Source of the DNA: Polaromonas sp.
GTDB lineage: Bacteria > Pseudomonadota > Gammaproteobacteria > Burkholderiales > Burkholderiaceae_C
Assembly (NCBI RefSeq): GCF_012927485.1
Contig: NZ_JABBPC010000028.1
Location: forward strand, 1-64,000
Reading direction: 5' to 3'
Length of the DNA stretch: 64,000 nucleotides
Below the pieces are notes generated by a model, which had not been told where the DNA came from, searched no databases, and worked only from the letters and a program-made list of their open reading frames with translations. The position numbers were made by a program, and so were the translations under genes. Positions 36,582 to 46,002 of the stretch are shown one piece after another. The first letter of the stretch is position 1. Each line of letters starts with the position of its first letter.

Positions 36582-37229
36582 ATGAATAACACGTCCCCTT
36601 TTCCTTTTTTAGAGTCCCTCGTCAGTCGTTTTCAGCCTCCCGCCTGGGTGGTTGACGAAGGCCAGCAGCGACTGGTGCTTTTTTTGAACCATGTCCTGAT
36701 GCAGGAAAAACAGGCGCAAGACCGGCTGTTACGGCAAAAGGGTCGCGTCGTCCATGTTCGATGGGGTTTGTTTGCGGTGGATTTGGTGGTCACCCCCGCC
36801 GGGCTCGTTGACCGAGCCCCACCCTCCGCGAAACCGGATCTTTTGCTGTCGTTGGTCACCGAGTCGCCGCTGGTGATGGTGCAGTCTGCTTTGGCTGGCA
36901 AGGCGCCCCCGGTCAAAATCGAAGGAGATGTTCAACTGGCAGCCGAGGTAGGATGGCTGGCCGAAAATCTCCGATGGGATGCAGAAGAAGATCTGTCCCG
37001 CCTGGTGGGCGATGCACCAGCACATGCGCTGGCCGACACGGGTCGGCGGCTGATGGTTGGCCTGAAACAGTTTCTGGCTCGAGCGCCTCAGCCGCCGGCC
37101 TCTTATTCTTCTACAGCGCCGACTCCCGGGCCGGAACGCAGCGGCGTATCGCCCCAAGGTGAATCAGTGCCTTCGGTGAGCGAAGCTAAAGACGGAGGGG
37201 CTGGCGCCACCGCAAAGGGTTCTGAATGA
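36582..37229 (+). CDS. ubiJ: Ubiquinone biosynthesis accessory factor UbiJ
   Basis: 215 residues with an SCP2-type lipid-binding fold at about 25-115, a helical region, and a Pro/Ser-rich tail. UbiJ forms the lipid-handling core of the soluble Ubi metabolon and binds ubiquinone precursors with UbiK. It is placed between ubiE and ubiB as in E. coli, and overlaps the ubiB start by 4 bases. Family sequence conservation is low, so position is part of the evidence. Confidence 0.88.
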   Translation: MNNTSPFPFLESLVSRFQPPAWVVDEGQQRLVLFLNHVLMQEKQAQDRLLRQKGRVVHVRWGLFAVDLVVTPAGLVDRAPPSAKPDLLLSLVTESPLVMVQSALAGKAPPVKIEGDVQLAAEVGWLAENLRWDAEEDLSRLVGDAPAHALADTGRRLMVGLKQFLARAPQPPASYSSTAPTPGPERSGVSPQGESVPSVSEAKDGGAGATAKGSE

Positions 37230-38779
37230 GCAGGTTCTTCAGGGGCTGTTTTATCGCCTGGACTGTTTTTCGGTTCGGTCTTGATGAATTGGTCCTGTCA
37301 AGCTTCGAACGGCCCTGGGTCCGATTGCTGACTCGCCTTGTCTCGGTGGGACGAAATCTGAAAGCGCCGCGTGGGGAGCGCCTGCGAGAGGCGCTCGAAC
37401 GGTTGGGCCCGATTTTCGTCAAGTTTGGGCAGGTGATGTCTACCCGCCGCGACTTGCTGCCCCCAGATATCGCTGACGAACTTGCACGCCTGCAGGATCG
37501 GGTGCCGCCTTTCGAATCCGCCGTAGCGGTTGCGATTATCGAAAAAGCGTTTGGCAGGCCTTTAAACCGCATCTTTGCGACCTTTGAGCAGACACCCATC
37601 GCTAGCGCGTCGATTGCCCAGGTTCACTTTGCCACCCTGCCTGATGGCCGCGAAGTGGCGGTCAAGGTTTTGCGGCCCAACATGAAGCCTGCCATCGAAA
37701 AGGATCTGGCGCTGTTGCACATGATGGCTGGCTGGGCCGAAAGGGCATCGGCGGATGGCAAGCGACTCAAGCCTCGTGAAGTGGTGGCAGAGTTCGACAA
37801 ATATCTTCATGACGAGCTGGATTTAGTGCGCGAGGCTTCCAATGCCGCGCAACTGCGACGCAATATGCAGAGCCTGAATCTCGTGATGATTCCCGAGATG
37901 TATTGGGACTACTGCATGCCGGATGTCATGGTGATGCAGCGCATGAAAGGTGTGCCCATAGGCCAGACGCAGCGATTGCGCGATGCGGGGGTGGACATGA
38001 AGAAGTTGGCACGCGACGGTGTCACGATTTTCTTCACTCAGGTCTTTCGTGATGGCTTTTTCCATGCGGACATGCACCCAGGCAATATTCAGATCAGTTT
38101 GGCACCTGAGACATTCGGGCGCTATATTTCGCTCGATTTCGGGATTGTGGGTACGCTCACCGAAGTGGACAAAGAGTATTTAGCGCAAAATTTCAGCGCT
38201 TTTTTCCAGCGCGACTATAAACGCGTGGCCGAGTTGCATCTTGAGTCTGGCTGGGTACCTGCCACGACCCGTGTAGATGAACTGGAGGCCGCTATACGGG
38301 CCTGCTGTGAGCCCTATTTCGACCGCCCTCTGAAAGAACTTTCGCTCGGTCTGGTGTTGATGCGGCTGTTTCAAACCTCACGCCGTTTTCAGGTAGAAAT
38401 TCAGCCTCAGTTGGTGCTGCTGCAAAAAACCCTTCTCAACATCGAAGGTTTGGGGCGTGATCTTGATCCCGACCTGGACCTATGGAGCACTGCAAAGCCA
38501 TTTCTTGAACGGTGGATGCTGGAGCAGGTGGGGCCTGAAAAGCTACTGGCTCAGCTGAAAGCCGAGGCGCCGACCTACGCAAAACTTCTGCCCGGCCTGC
38601 CACGTTTGCTGTCGCAATATCTGAAAGCTGTCCCCGGGCTGAACCGCCGCGAGCTTAACGAACTGCTGGCCGAACAAAAGCGGACCAACAAACTCCTGCA
38701 AAGCCTGATTTATGGCGGCTTGGGCTTTGTACTGGGCTTGATCGCGATGCAATTCGTGCTCAGGATTCGCGTTTTCTGA
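37226..38779 (+). CDS. ubiB: Ubiquinone biosynthesis ATPase/kinase-like protein UbiB
   Basis: 517 residues. KxGQ motif ([16 protein letters not shown], about 70-85), the Ala-rich nucleotide loop ([11 protein letters not shown]), FHADMHPGN and LDFGIVG active-site motifs, and two C-terminal membrane helices (about 490-517). UbiB is an ABC1/ADCK-family ATPase needed for ubiquinone synthesis, thought to extract lipid intermediates. It overlaps ubiJ by 4 bases. Confidence 0.97.
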   Translation: MSRFFRGCFIAWTVFRFGLDELVLSSFERPWVRLLTRLVSVGRNLKAPRGERLREALERLGPIFVKFGQVMSTRRDLLPPDIADELARLQDRVPPFESAVAVAIIEKAFGRPLNRIFATFEQTPIASASIAQVHFATLPDGREVAVKVLRPNMKPAIEKDLALLHMMAGWAERASADGKRLKPREVVAEFDKYLHDELDLVREASNAAQLRRNMQSLNLVMIPEMYWDYCMPDVMVMQRMKGVPIGQTQRLRDAGVDMKKLARDGVTIFFTQVFRDGFFHADMHPGNIQISLAPETFGRYISLDFGIVGTLTEVDKEYLAQNFSAFFQRDYKRVAELHLESGWVPATTRVDELEAAIRACCEPYFDRPLKELSLGLVLMRLFQTSRRFQVEIQPQLVLLQKTLLNIEGLGRDLDPDLDLWSTAKPFLERWMLEQVGPEKLLAQLKAEAPTYAKLLPGLPRLLSQYLKAVPGLNRRELNELLAEQKRTNKLLQSLIYGGLGFVLGLIAMQFVLRIRVF

Positions 38780-38823
38780 GGGCAGCCGCGTCAAGCCACG
38801 CGCTTTCGGAGGTGTCAGGGCTA

Positions 38824-38854
38824 TTCACTGCGGCCGCGGTGCAACCCTTATAAT
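38824..38854 (+). promoter_or_regulatory. Candidate sigma-70 promoter before the FmdB-DUF502-aspS genes
   Basis: A consensus -10 TATAAT lies at 38849-38854, with TTCACT (38824-38829) 19 bases upstream as a weak -35. The start point would be near 38861, about 57 bases before the next ATG. Confidence 0.4.
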
Positions 38855-38917
38855 TAAAGGCTTTGCACCTCCTCGCCCGTAGCGTGCCTTAACTTCCAAG
38901 ACATCACCTCTAGCACT

Positions 38918-39289
38918 ATGCCAATCTACGCCTATAAATGCGAGTCCTGTGGGTATGCCAAGGACACCTTGCAAAAAATGTCGGATGCGCCTTTGACAGT
39001 CTGCCCCCAGTGCGGAAAGCCCAGCTTTAAAAAGCAGGTCACGGCAGCTGGCTTCCAGCTCAAGGGCTCGGGCTGGTATGTGACCGATTTCCGCGGTGGC
39101 AATAGCGGGGCGCAAAGCTCCAAGTCCGCCGATTCCGAGCCGCCAGGCACCGCGGCTGGGGACGGCAAAGCCGCCGATGCCAGCGCAGCGAGTACTCCGG
39201 CTGGCACTCCGGTGGCTGCTACCCCTGCGGCGGCACCTGTAGCGCCAGCCAGCAAGGCCGCAAACGGCGAATCTTCTTCCAAAGCCTAG
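38918..39289 (+). CDS. FmdB-family zinc ribbon protein
   Basis: 123 residues. The first 45 form a zinc ribbon, MPIYAYKCESCG...CPQCGKPSFKK, of the FmdB/CxxC regulatory-protein family. The tail (about 70-123) is a low-complexity Ala/Pro/Ser segment. The name derives from a methylotroph amidase regulator; function here is unknown. It is conserved immediately upstream of DUF502 and aspS in betaproteobacteria. Confidence 0.88.
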   Translation: MPIYAYKCESCGYAKDTLQKMSDAPLTVCPQCGKPSFKKQVTAAGFQLKGSGWYVTDFRGGNSGAQSSKSADSEPPGTAAGDGKAADASAASTPAGTPVAATPAAAPVAPASKAANGESSSKA

Positions 39290-39291
39290 TG

Positions 39292-39921
39292 ATGAGCTCC
39301 ATTCGCCGTTGGCTTTTAGCCGGACTCCTGGTGCTGGTGCCCTTGGGTATTACCCTGGGTGTGCTCGACTGGATTGTTGGAACGTTAGACAAGACGCTGT
39401 TGATTCTTCCGTCCGCCTGGCATCCCGACAAGCTGCTGGGTTTTCATATTCCTGGATTCGGCGTGTTGCTAACCTTGGGGATTGTGCTGCTGATGGGCGC
39501 CATCGCCAGCAACTTCTTCGGCAAGAAGCTGGGTGGCTGGGGCAATTCCCTGCTGCGCCGTATTCCTATTGTGCGGTCCATTTATTCCAGCGTGAAGCAG
39601 GTCTCAGATACCTTGTTTTCAGAAAATGGCAACGCCTTTCGCAAGGCTTTACTGGTGCAGTGGCCGCGTGAAGGCGTCTGGACAATTGGTTTCCTGACGG
39701 GTGTGCCCGGCGGGGATGTGATTAACCATTTGCACGGCGACTATCTGAGTGTCTATGTTCCGACGACGCCGAACCCAACCGGTGGCTACTTCGTGATGCT
39801 GAAAAAATCGGACTGCATTGAATTGAAAATGAGTGTCGATCAGGCGCTGACTTACGTGATTTCAATGGGCGTTGTCGTTCCTGCAAGGCCTGTTGCTCAA
39901 CCGCTGACTCCCCCTCTATAG
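39292..39921 (+). CDS. DUF502 inner-membrane protein
   Basis: 209 residues. Start taken at ATG 39292; a GTG at 39289 overlapping the previous stop would add one residue. Two membrane helices (about 8-30 and 55-78) are followed by a conserved soluble part ([31 protein letters not shown]-like [11 protein letters not shown]). DUF502 proteins occur widely without a settled function. Position before aspS is conserved. Confidence 0.87.
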   Translation: MSSIRRWLLAGLLVLVPLGITLGVLDWIVGTLDKTLLILPSAWHPDKLLGFHIPGFGVLLTLGIVLLMGAIASNFFGKKLGGWGNSLLRRIPIVRSIYSSVKQVSDTLFSENGNAFRKALLVQWPREGVWTIGFLTGVPGGDVINHLHGDYLSVYVPTTPNPTGGYFVMLKKSDCIELKMSVDQALTYVISMGVVVPARPVAQPLTPPL

Positions 39922-39973
39922 ACGGCGAAACTGCAAAACTGCGCGAGAGGCGCTGAAAGTTAAAGTTTTTTTT

Positions 39974-41791
39974 ATGGCTATCGCGGACACACAAGTTTCT
40001 AAAATGCGTACAAATTATTGCGGTCTGGTGACCGAGAGTCTGACGGGCCAAACTGTCAGCCTTTGCGGGTGGGTAAACCGTCGGCGCGATCACGGCGGCG
40101 TGATTTTCATCGACTTGCGTGACCGCGAAGGCTATGTGCAGGTGGTATGTGATCCGGATCGCGCCGACATGTTCGCGACTGCTGAAGGCGTGCGCAACGA
40201 GTTTTGCGTTCAGGTCAAAGGCGTGGTGCGCGCGCGCCCCGAAGGCACGACCAACGACAACCTGAAAAGCGGTAAGGTCGAAGTGCTGTGTCACGAACTG
40301 ATCGTGCTCAACCCCAGCGTCACGCCGCCGTTCCAGCTGGATGACGACAACCTGTCTGAAACGACACGGCTTACGCACCGCGTTCTGGATCTGCGTCGCC
40401 CGTACATGCAAAACAACTTGATGTTGCGCTACCGCGTGGCGATGGAAACGCGCAAGTTTCTCGATGCCAACGGGTTTATCGACATTGAGACCCCCATGTT
40501 GACCAAAAGCACCCCCGAAGGGGCGCGCGACTACCTGGTGCCCAGCCGCGTCAATGAAGGACACTTTTTTGCGCTTCCACAGAGCCCCCAGTTGTTCAAA
40601 CAGCTGCTCATGGTGGCCGGCTTTGATCGTTATTACCAGATTACCAAGTGTTTCCGCGACGAAGATCTGCGTGCCGACCGGCAGCCTGAATTTACGCAGA
40701 TTGATATCGAGACGTCTTTCATGGGTGAGCAGGAAATCCGGGACCTGTTCCAGGGGATGATCGTCAACATCTTCAAGACCGTTCTGGACACCGACTTGGG
40801 CGAGTTCCCTGTGATGACTTATGCCGATGCCATGCATCGTTTCGGCTCTGACAAGCCCGACCTGCGTGTAAACCTTGAGTTCACCGAACTGACCGATGTC
40901 ATGGTGGGCGTTGACTTCAAGGTGTTCAGTACGCCAGCCACTACCCTCGGGGGCCGCGTGGTGGCCCTGCGCGTGCCGGGGGGGGCCGAGATGAGCCGCA
41001 GTGAAATTGACGGGTACACCGAATTCGTCAAGATCTATGGCGCTAAAGGTTTGGCCTGGATCAAGGTCAACGATGTGAGCCGAGGCCGTGAAGGTCTGCA
41101 GAGCCCCATCGTCAAGAATATTCACGACGCGGCCATCGCCGAAATTCTCAAGCGTACCGGCGCCGGGAACGGTGATCTGATTTTCTTTGGTGCCGACAAA
41201 GGCAAGGTGGTCAACGACAGCATTGGTGCCCTGCGCGTCAAGGTCGGCCACAGCGAATTCGGCAAAAAAGCCGGTTTGTTCACCAAGTGCTGGAAGCCGT
41301 TGTGGGTGGTCGATTTTCCGATGTTCGAGTTTGACGAAGAAGGCCAGCGCTGGAGTGCCGTGCACCATCCATTCACGGCCCCCAAGGATGGGCATGAGGA
41401 CTGGATGGATACTGATCCGGGCCGTTGCATTTCCAAAGCCTACGACATGGTACTCAACGGGTGGGAACTGGGTGGCGGTTCAGTCCGTATTCACCGTGCC
41501 GAGGTGCAGAGCAAGGTCTTCGATGCCCTGAAGATTGGTCCCGAGGAGGCCCAGGAGAAGTTCGGCTTCTTGCTGGACGCTCTGCAGTATGGTGCGCCGC
41601 CGCACGGTGGTCTGGCATTCGGTCTGGACCGCATCGTGACGATGATGACGGGTGCCGAGTCGATTCGTGATGTGATCGCTTTCCCGAAAACACAACGTGC
41701 ACAGTGCCTGCTGACCCATGCGCCTAGCCCGGTGGACGAAAAGCAACTGCGCGAACTTCATATCCGACTGCGCAATCCGTTGCCTGTCTAG
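39974..41791 (+). CDS. aspS: Aspartyl-tRNA synthetase
   Basis: 605 residues, bacterial-type class II synthetase: N-terminal OB anticodon domain (about 10-115), catalytic core with [11 protein letters not shown] and [18 protein letters not shown] (motif 2), bacterial GAD insertion (about 295-420), and motif 3 [13 protein letters not shown] near 545. It charges tRNA-Asp; many betaproteobacterial enzymes are non-discriminating and also charge tRNA-Asn, which cannot be decided here. ATG 39974 gives 10 extra residues before the usual MRTNYCG start at 40004; either is possible. Confidence 0.97.
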   Translation: MAIADTQVSKMRTNYCGLVTESLTGQTVSLCGWVNRRRDHGGVIFIDLRDREGYVQVVCDPDRADMFATAEGVRNEFCVQVKGVVRARPEGTTNDNLKSGKVEVLCHELIVLNPSVTPPFQLDDDNLSETTRLTHRVLDLRRPYMQNNLMLRYRVAMETRKFLDANGFIDIETPMLTKSTPEGARDYLVPSRVNEGHFFALPQSPQLFKQLLMVAGFDRYYQITKCFRDEDLRADRQPEFTQIDIETSFMGEQEIRDLFQGMIVNIFKTVLDTDLGEFPVMTYADAMHRFGSDKPDLRVNLEFTELTDVMVGVDFKVFSTPATTLGGRVVALRVPGGAEMSRSEIDGYTEFVKIYGAKGLAWIKVNDVSRGREGLQSPIVKNIHDAAIAEILKRTGAGNGDLIFFGADKGKVVNDSIGALRVKVGHSEFGKKAGLFTKCWKPLWVVDFPMFEFDEEGQRWSAVHHPFTAPKDGHEDWMDTDPGRCISKAYDMVLNGWELGGGSVRIHRAEVQSKVFDALKIGPEEAQEKFGFLLDALQYGAPPHGGLAFGLDRIVTMMTGAESIRDVIAFPKTQRAQCLLTHAPSPVDEKQLRELHIRLRNPLPV

Positions 41792-41827
41792 TCGTTAAAT
41801 ACAGCGGACACACGGCCGGGGAAGATT

Positions 41828-42280
41828 TTGAAAAGATTCAAGATTCCCGAGTCGGTTTTGGTCGTTATTCATACGCCTCAGTTGGAAGTTTTGCTGATTG
41901 AGCGTGCCGACCAGCCGGGTTTCTGGCAGAGCGTCACAGGCTCCAAAGATATGGCCGACGAGCCATTCTTGCAGACCGCGCTTCGGGAGGTGATGGAGGA
42001 AACAGGCATCGTTGCGTCATCGTCCCAATGCCTCGATTGGGGCCTTTCCAACGTGTATGAAATTTATCCGGTCTGGCGCCATCGTTATGCAGCGGGGGTG
42101 ACGCACAACACGGAGCATGTGTTTGGTCTGCGGCTGCCTGAAGTGCGCGCTGTCACACTGAATCCGCGCGAGCACACGGCTTGGCAGTGGCTGCCCTACC
42201 GGGCAGCTGCGGATCGCTGTTTTTCTCCTTCCAACGCTGAAGCCATCCTGCTGCTGCCGCAGTGGTTGACTCAAATGTGA
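41828..42280 (+). CDS. nudB: Dihydroneopterin triphosphate diphosphatase NudB
   Basis: 150 residues from a TTG start; KRFKIPESVLVVIHTPQLEV is the normal NudB beginning and no ATG precedes it. The Nudix box is complete: GSKDMADEPFLQTALREVMEETG. NudB removes pyrophosphate from dihydroneopterin triphosphate, the second step of folate synthesis; FolE, the first step, is encoded 1.6 kb downstream. The aspS-nudB order is conserved. Confidence 0.88.
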   Translation: MKRFKIPESVLVVIHTPQLEVLLIERADQPGFWQSVTGSKDMADEPFLQTALREVMEETGIVASSSQCLDWGLSNVYEIYPVWRHRYAAGVTHNTEHVFGLRLPEVRAVTLNPREHTAWQWLPYRAAADRCFSPSNAEAILLLPQWLTQM

Positions 42281-42334
42281 TGGCGGCATACTTCAACCGG
42301 CTGTTTACCGGGCATGCATGCACAATGCACCGCA

Positions 42335-42359
42335 GGCTCCCCGCACGAACCAGGGAGCC
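42335..42359. other. Hairpin between nudB and the cardiolipin synthase gene
   Basis: GGCTCCC and GGGAGCC form a perfect 7-base stem around an 11-base loop. No T-run follows, so it is not a classical terminator. It lies in the 162-base nudB-clsB gap. Confidence 0.4.
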
Positions 42360-42442
42360 ATCAGACACTCAATTTACAAAACACCCGTTCCCTGACGCGC
42401 TGAGAACCACTCACCCGGTACATTGCTAAAAACCCCTTCACC

Positions 42443-43696
42443 ATGTTCCCACCCCCGACGTCAGAGGCACTGCAATTACTCAACGGTGGGCAGGCTTTTT
42501 TTCCGGCGCTGATCAAAGCGTTGGATGCCGCAGCAAAGTGGATCCAGCTGGAAACGTATATTTTTGATTTTCATGAGGCCGGCGCGGAAGTGGCCGACGC
42601 GTTGGTCAGGGCTGCAGCGCGCGGGGTGACGGTTCAGGTGCTGGTGGACGGCATCGGCACCCCTCTTTTGCCTGCCGAGTGGCAGAAGAAATTTGCGGAA
42701 TCGGGTGTCGAGTGGTGCGTGTACTCACCGCTTGGTGTTGGCTTGGCGGGGTGGGGTGCGCTCAGCCTGCTTGTGCCAGAGCGCTGGCGCAGACTGCATC
42801 GCAAGCTCTGTGTCGTCGATCAACGCCTGGTTTTTTGTGGTGGCATCAATGTGCTGGACGACTTCTATGATCCCACGCATGGCGCGCTTCAGTCCCCGCG
42901 CTTTGATTTTGCGGTCGCCGTTACCGGGCCTCTCGCGCTCGATGCGGCCGATGCCATGGTCCTACTCTGGTGGCGCGTCCAAGCCGGTTACAGCGCGCGG
43001 CAGAGGCATTTGAACACCGCATGGGAAACCTTCAAGGCGGCGGGATACGGTGGGCGCACAGACACCGCGCAACTCGCGGTCCCGACGAGTTCCAAGACCG
43101 GCCATTTCGCGACAACGCCCCGCCCCAAAGCAGCGCTGATCCTGCGCGACAACCTGCTGAACCGCACCAGCATCGAACGCGCGTACCGCAAGGCGATCGG
43201 CAAGGCCCGCCACGAGATCATCATCGCCAATGCCTATTTTTTGCCGGGTGGAAAACTGCGTCGCGCGCTCATCAGGGCTGCGAGGCGCGGTGTGCGGGTG
43301 ACCCTTCTGCTGCAAGGAAAGTACGAGTACTTCATGCAGTACCACGCGGCCAGGCCTGTGTACGGCGCCTTGTTGGAGGCAGGGGTCGAAATTTACGAAT
43401 ATGCCGCGAGTTTTCTCCATGCCAAAGTAGCGGTGGTCGATGGGCATTGGGCGACTGTGGGCTCGTCCAACCTTGATCCTTTGAGTTTGTTGCTGGCTCG
43501 AGAGGCGAATGTGGTGGTCGAGGACAGGGCGTTTGCCGAGGATTTGAGAAGGCGTTTATCTGAAGCCATGACCAGTCACGGTCGGCGCATAGATCCCGCT
43601 GCTTACTATCAGCGACCGCTCGTTCAGCGTATTCAAGGTTGGGTTGCTTATGTCCTGATGCGGCTGGCGCTGCTCGTGACGGGACAACGGTACTGA
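42443..43696 (+). CDS. clsB: Cardiolipin synthase-like phospholipase D family protein (ClsB type)
   Basis: 417 residues without N-terminal membrane helices, as in ClsB. Two HKD motifs: HRKLCVVD (H119, K121, D126) and HAKVAVVD (near 326). The spacer QLETYIFDFHEAGAEVADAL is typical. It should form cardiolipin by phosphatidyl transfer at the membrane. A hydrophobic C-terminal segment (GWVAYVLMRLALLV) may attach it. Distinguishing ClsB from ClsC or other PLD enzymes is by length only. Confidence 0.85.
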   Translation: MFPPPTSEALQLLNGGQAFFPALIKALDAAAKWIQLETYIFDFHEAGAEVADALVRAAARGVTVQVLVDGIGTPLLPAEWQKKFAESGVEWCVYSPLGVGLAGWGALSLLVPERWRRLHRKLCVVDQRLVFCGGINVLDDFYDPTHGALQSPRFDFAVAVTGPLALDAADAMVLLWWRVQAGYSARQRHLNTAWETFKAAGYGGRTDTAQLAVPTSSKTGHFATTPRPKAALILRDNLLNRTSIERAYRKAIGKARHEIIIANAYFLPGGKLRRALIRAARRGVRVTLLLQGKYEYFMQYHAARPVYGALLEAGVEIYEYAASFLHAKVAVVDGHWATVGSSNLDPLSLLLAREANVVVEDRAFAEDLRRRLSEAMTSHGRRIDPAAYYQRPLVQRIQGWVAYVLMRLALLVTGQRY

Positions 43697-43744
43697 GCCG
43701 GCGACACGGCACGAAAGCGGTTTTCAAAGTGAGACAGTTTTAGC

Positions 43745-43761
43745 GCTATTAAAACAATAGC
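43745..43761. repeat. Palindromic repeat GCTATT-N5-AATAGC, copy upstream of folE
   Basis: Arms 43745-43750 and 43756-43761 are identical in sequence and spacing to those at 7583 in gspD. The element continues as TACTTATGACTGCTTATAGAGGC, resembling the longer repeat I recall from Comamonadaceae. It lies about 90 bases before the folE ATG and may affect its leader. Confidence 0.55.
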
Positions 43762-43850
43762 TACTTATGACTGCTTATAGAGGCTTCAGAGCTAAAAACC
43801 TTGTAAACTTCGGGACAAGACTATTTTTTGGTGGACTGTTAATATCTACC

Positions 43851-44573
43851 ATGCCTATGAAAATTACCACGCTTTCCCAAGACGCGATAGACGAAGGAAC
43901 CCCTGTTTCAGTCAAGATTCGTGAGCGCCTTGCCAAAGCGCGTAAGCGCTTCAATGCGAACGACAATATTGCCCAGTTTATTGAGCCGGGCGAGTTGGAA
44001 AAGCTGCTTGACGAAGTTGAAGTCAAAATGCAGGGCGTGCTCGACAGCTTGGTGATCGATACCGTCGGCGACCATAACACCAACAATACCGCGCGCCGTG
44101 TGGCAAAAATGTATCTGAACGAGGTGTTCAACGGGCGCTATGTACAGCCGCCCAACATCACTGAGTTTCCAAATGCCGAGCATCTCAACGAGCTGATGAT
44201 CGTCGGACCTATCACCGTGCGCAGCGCCTGTTCGCACCATTTTTGTCCGGTGATTGGAAAAATATGGATTGGGGTGCTGCCCAACGAGCACACCAATGTA
44301 ATTGGCCTGTCCAAATATGCGCGCCTGGCCGAGTGGGTGATGGGGCGGCCGCAGATTCAGGAAGAGGCCGTGGTGCAGTTGGCTGATTTGATTATGGAAA
44401 AAACCCAGCCAGACGGCTTGGCCATCGTGATGGAAGCGAGTCATTTCTGCATGTCGTGGCGCGGCGTCAAGGACATGGACAGCAAAATGATCAACTCGGT
44501 CATGCGCGGCGTGTTCCTTAAAAATTCAGCATTGCGACGAGAATTCCTCGCGTTAATTCCTCAGAAAGGCTAA
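43851..44573 (+). CDS. folE: GTP cyclohydrolase I
   Basis: 240 residues from ATG 43851 (a second ATG at 43857 is equally possible; the longer frame from 43767 runs through the repeat and is unlikely). It converts GTP to dihydroneopterin triphosphate, the first step of folate synthesis. Zinc ligands C127 and H130 (CSHHFCP) and C200 (ASHFCMSWRGV) are present. Length and motifs are full. Only 4 bases separate it from the BLUF photoreceptor gene, so the two are probably one transcript. Confidence 0.95.
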   Translation: MPMKITTLSQDAIDEGTPVSVKIRERLAKARKRFNANDNIAQFIEPGELEKLLDEVEVKMQGVLDSLVIDTVGDHNTNNTARRVAKMYLNEVFNGRYVQPPNITEFPNAEHLNELMIVGPITVRSACSHHFCPVIGKIWIGVLPNEHTNVIGLSKYARLAEWVMGRPQIQEEAVVQLADLIMEKTQPDGLAIVMEASHFCMSWRGVKDMDSKMINSVMRGVFLKNSALRREFLALIPQKG

Positions 44574-44577
44574 TCCG

Positions 44578-45000
44578 ATGTTGGTACGTTTGCTTTATGC
44601 GAGTCGCGCCATGGACACCAGTCCTGCGGCCATTGATGCCATCTTGGCGCAGTCACGACAGTACAACCCGACTTGTGGGATTACTGGCATTCTTTGCTAT
44701 GGTGCGGGTATTTTCTTGCAGGCTATCGAAGGCGGACGCATCGCCGTCAGTGAGCTGTACGGCCACATTCAAAGAGATTCGCGCCACAAAGACGTGGTAC
44801 TGCTCGACTACGAAGAAATTTCCGAGCGTCGGTTCGGCGGCTGGACCATGGGTCAGGTCAACCTGCTCAAGTTAAACCATTCCATTCTTCTGAAGTATTC
44901 GGAAAAGCCTGAGCTCGATCCATATTCGGCTTCAGGCAAGGTGTCTCTTGCTTTGCTGGAGGAGTTGATGGCCACGGCGTCCATCATCGGCCGCGTCTGA
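44578..45000 (+). CDS. BLUF-domain blue-light photoreceptor
   Basis: 140 residues: one BLUF domain (about 1-95) and a short helical tail, with no output domain. Residues expected to hold FAD and run the photocycle are present: Tyr 7 (RLLYASR), Asn 30 (SRQYN), Gln 48 (IFLQAIEGG), Trp 89 and Met 91 (GGWTMGQ). Stand-alone BLUF proteins act by binding partner proteins. The gene starts 4 bases after the folE stop, so it is likely cotranslated with the GTP cyclohydrolase. Its partner is not known from sequence. Confidence 0.9.
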   Translation: MLVRLLYASRAMDTSPAAIDAILAQSRQYNPTCGITGILCYGAGIFLQAIEGGRIAVSELYGHIQRDSRHKDVVLLDYEEISERRFGGWTMGQVNLLKLNHSILLKYSEKPELDPYSASGKVSLALLEELMATASIIGRV

Positions 45001-45074
45001 CACTGCACGACAAAGCGGCTGCGCTTGCTACCGCGCTGTCGCCTCCGTCAGCTTCGCATTGCCGTGTTTTCTAG

Positions 45075-45956
45075 GTGTCCTTTCAATCCCTTGCCCTGGT
45101 TCTTCTCGCCGGGCTAATTCACGCGAGCTGGAATATTGCCGCCAAGAAGGCCGGCGGAGATGCGCGCTTCGCGGCATTCACCGGGCTGGTCATGATGGTG
45201 GTCTGGGCGCCGGTGGGCATTTGGGTAGGGGCTGACGAGTTACCACGCTGGGGCCGTACCGAATGGGTGATGCTGTGTGCCAGCGCGTTGCTGCATACCG
45301 TGTACTACGTGACCCTCCTGCGCGGCTATCGCAAGGCGGATCTCACCGTGGTTTATCCACTGGCGCGCGGTTCCGGTCCTCTCTTGTCGTCACTGGTTGC
45401 CGTGTTTTTTTTGGGCGAGCACATTTCTGTGCTGGGCCTTGCAGGCATCGCTGGCGTTGTTGGCGGTGTATTTCTAATCGCCGGTGGACCGGCACTGTGG
45501 CGCGCTTCGCATGACCCTTCGCGGCGCGAGCGCGTCCGCAAAGGGTTGCGCTACGGCCTGCTAACCGGTGTGTTCATTGCGGGCTACACGATCGTCGATG
45601 GCTACGTGGTCAAACTCCTGCTTATGTCACCGATTCTTATCGATTACATCGGAAATTTTGGACGCCTGGCTTTTGTGATGCCGACTGTTTTACGCGACCT
45701 GCCCACCGCAGCCGCGCTTTGGAACCGGCAATGGAAATATGCCTTATTGGTGGGCATCATTAGTCCCGTCGGCTATGTGTTGGTGCTCTTTGCGATGCAG
45801 ACCGCCCCGCTGTCGCATGTGGCGCCCGCGCGCGAGGTATCGATGCTGTTTGCGGCCTTGTTAGGCGGGCATTTGCTTGGCGAGGGCGATCGGAAATTGC
45901 GGCTTCTCGGCGCGCTGTGCATCGCGGTCGGCGTGATGGCGTTGGCCTTGGGTTGA
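45075..45956 (+). CDS. EamA/DMT-family transporter
   Basis: 293 residues from GTG 45075, ten hydrophobic segments in two EamA repeats (about 1-135 and 150-290); VVYPLARGSGPLLSSL and SHVAPAREVSMLFAALLGG are repeat-end motifs. Such drug/metabolite transporters move amino acids, sugars or other small molecules; the substrate is unknown. It follows the BLUF gene by 74 bases without a terminator. Confidence 0.87.
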   Translation: MSFQSLALVLLAGLIHASWNIAAKKAGGDARFAAFTGLVMMVVWAPVGIWVGADELPRWGRTEWVMLCASALLHTVYYVTLLRGYRKADLTVVYPLARGSGPLLSSLVAVFFLGEHISVLGLAGIAGVVGGVFLIAGGPALWRASHDPSRRERVRKGLRYGLLTGVFIAGYTIVDGYVVKLLLMSPILIDYIGNFGRLAFVMPTVLRDLPTAAALWNRQWKYALLVGIISPVGYVLVLFAMQTAPLSHVAPAREVSMLFAALLGGHLLGEGDRKLRLLGALCIAVGVMALALG

Positions 45957-46002
45957 GCGCAAGAAGGAGTAGGAAATTAAGACGCTTGTAGCCTCAGACC
46001 TG

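Noticed and set aside
40978-40985. Run of eight G in aspS
   Set aside because: In an essential gene and in conserved VPGG codons; slippage would be lethal, so it is not a phase-variation candidate. It also shows that G8 alone is not remarkable here.
39722-41395. 557-codon open frame on the minus strand opposite aspS
   Set aside because: It is an antisense shadow: aspS is complete and conserved on the plus strand, and the reverse frame has no domain pattern and a His/Val/Gln-rich composition typical of GC-biased mirror frames.
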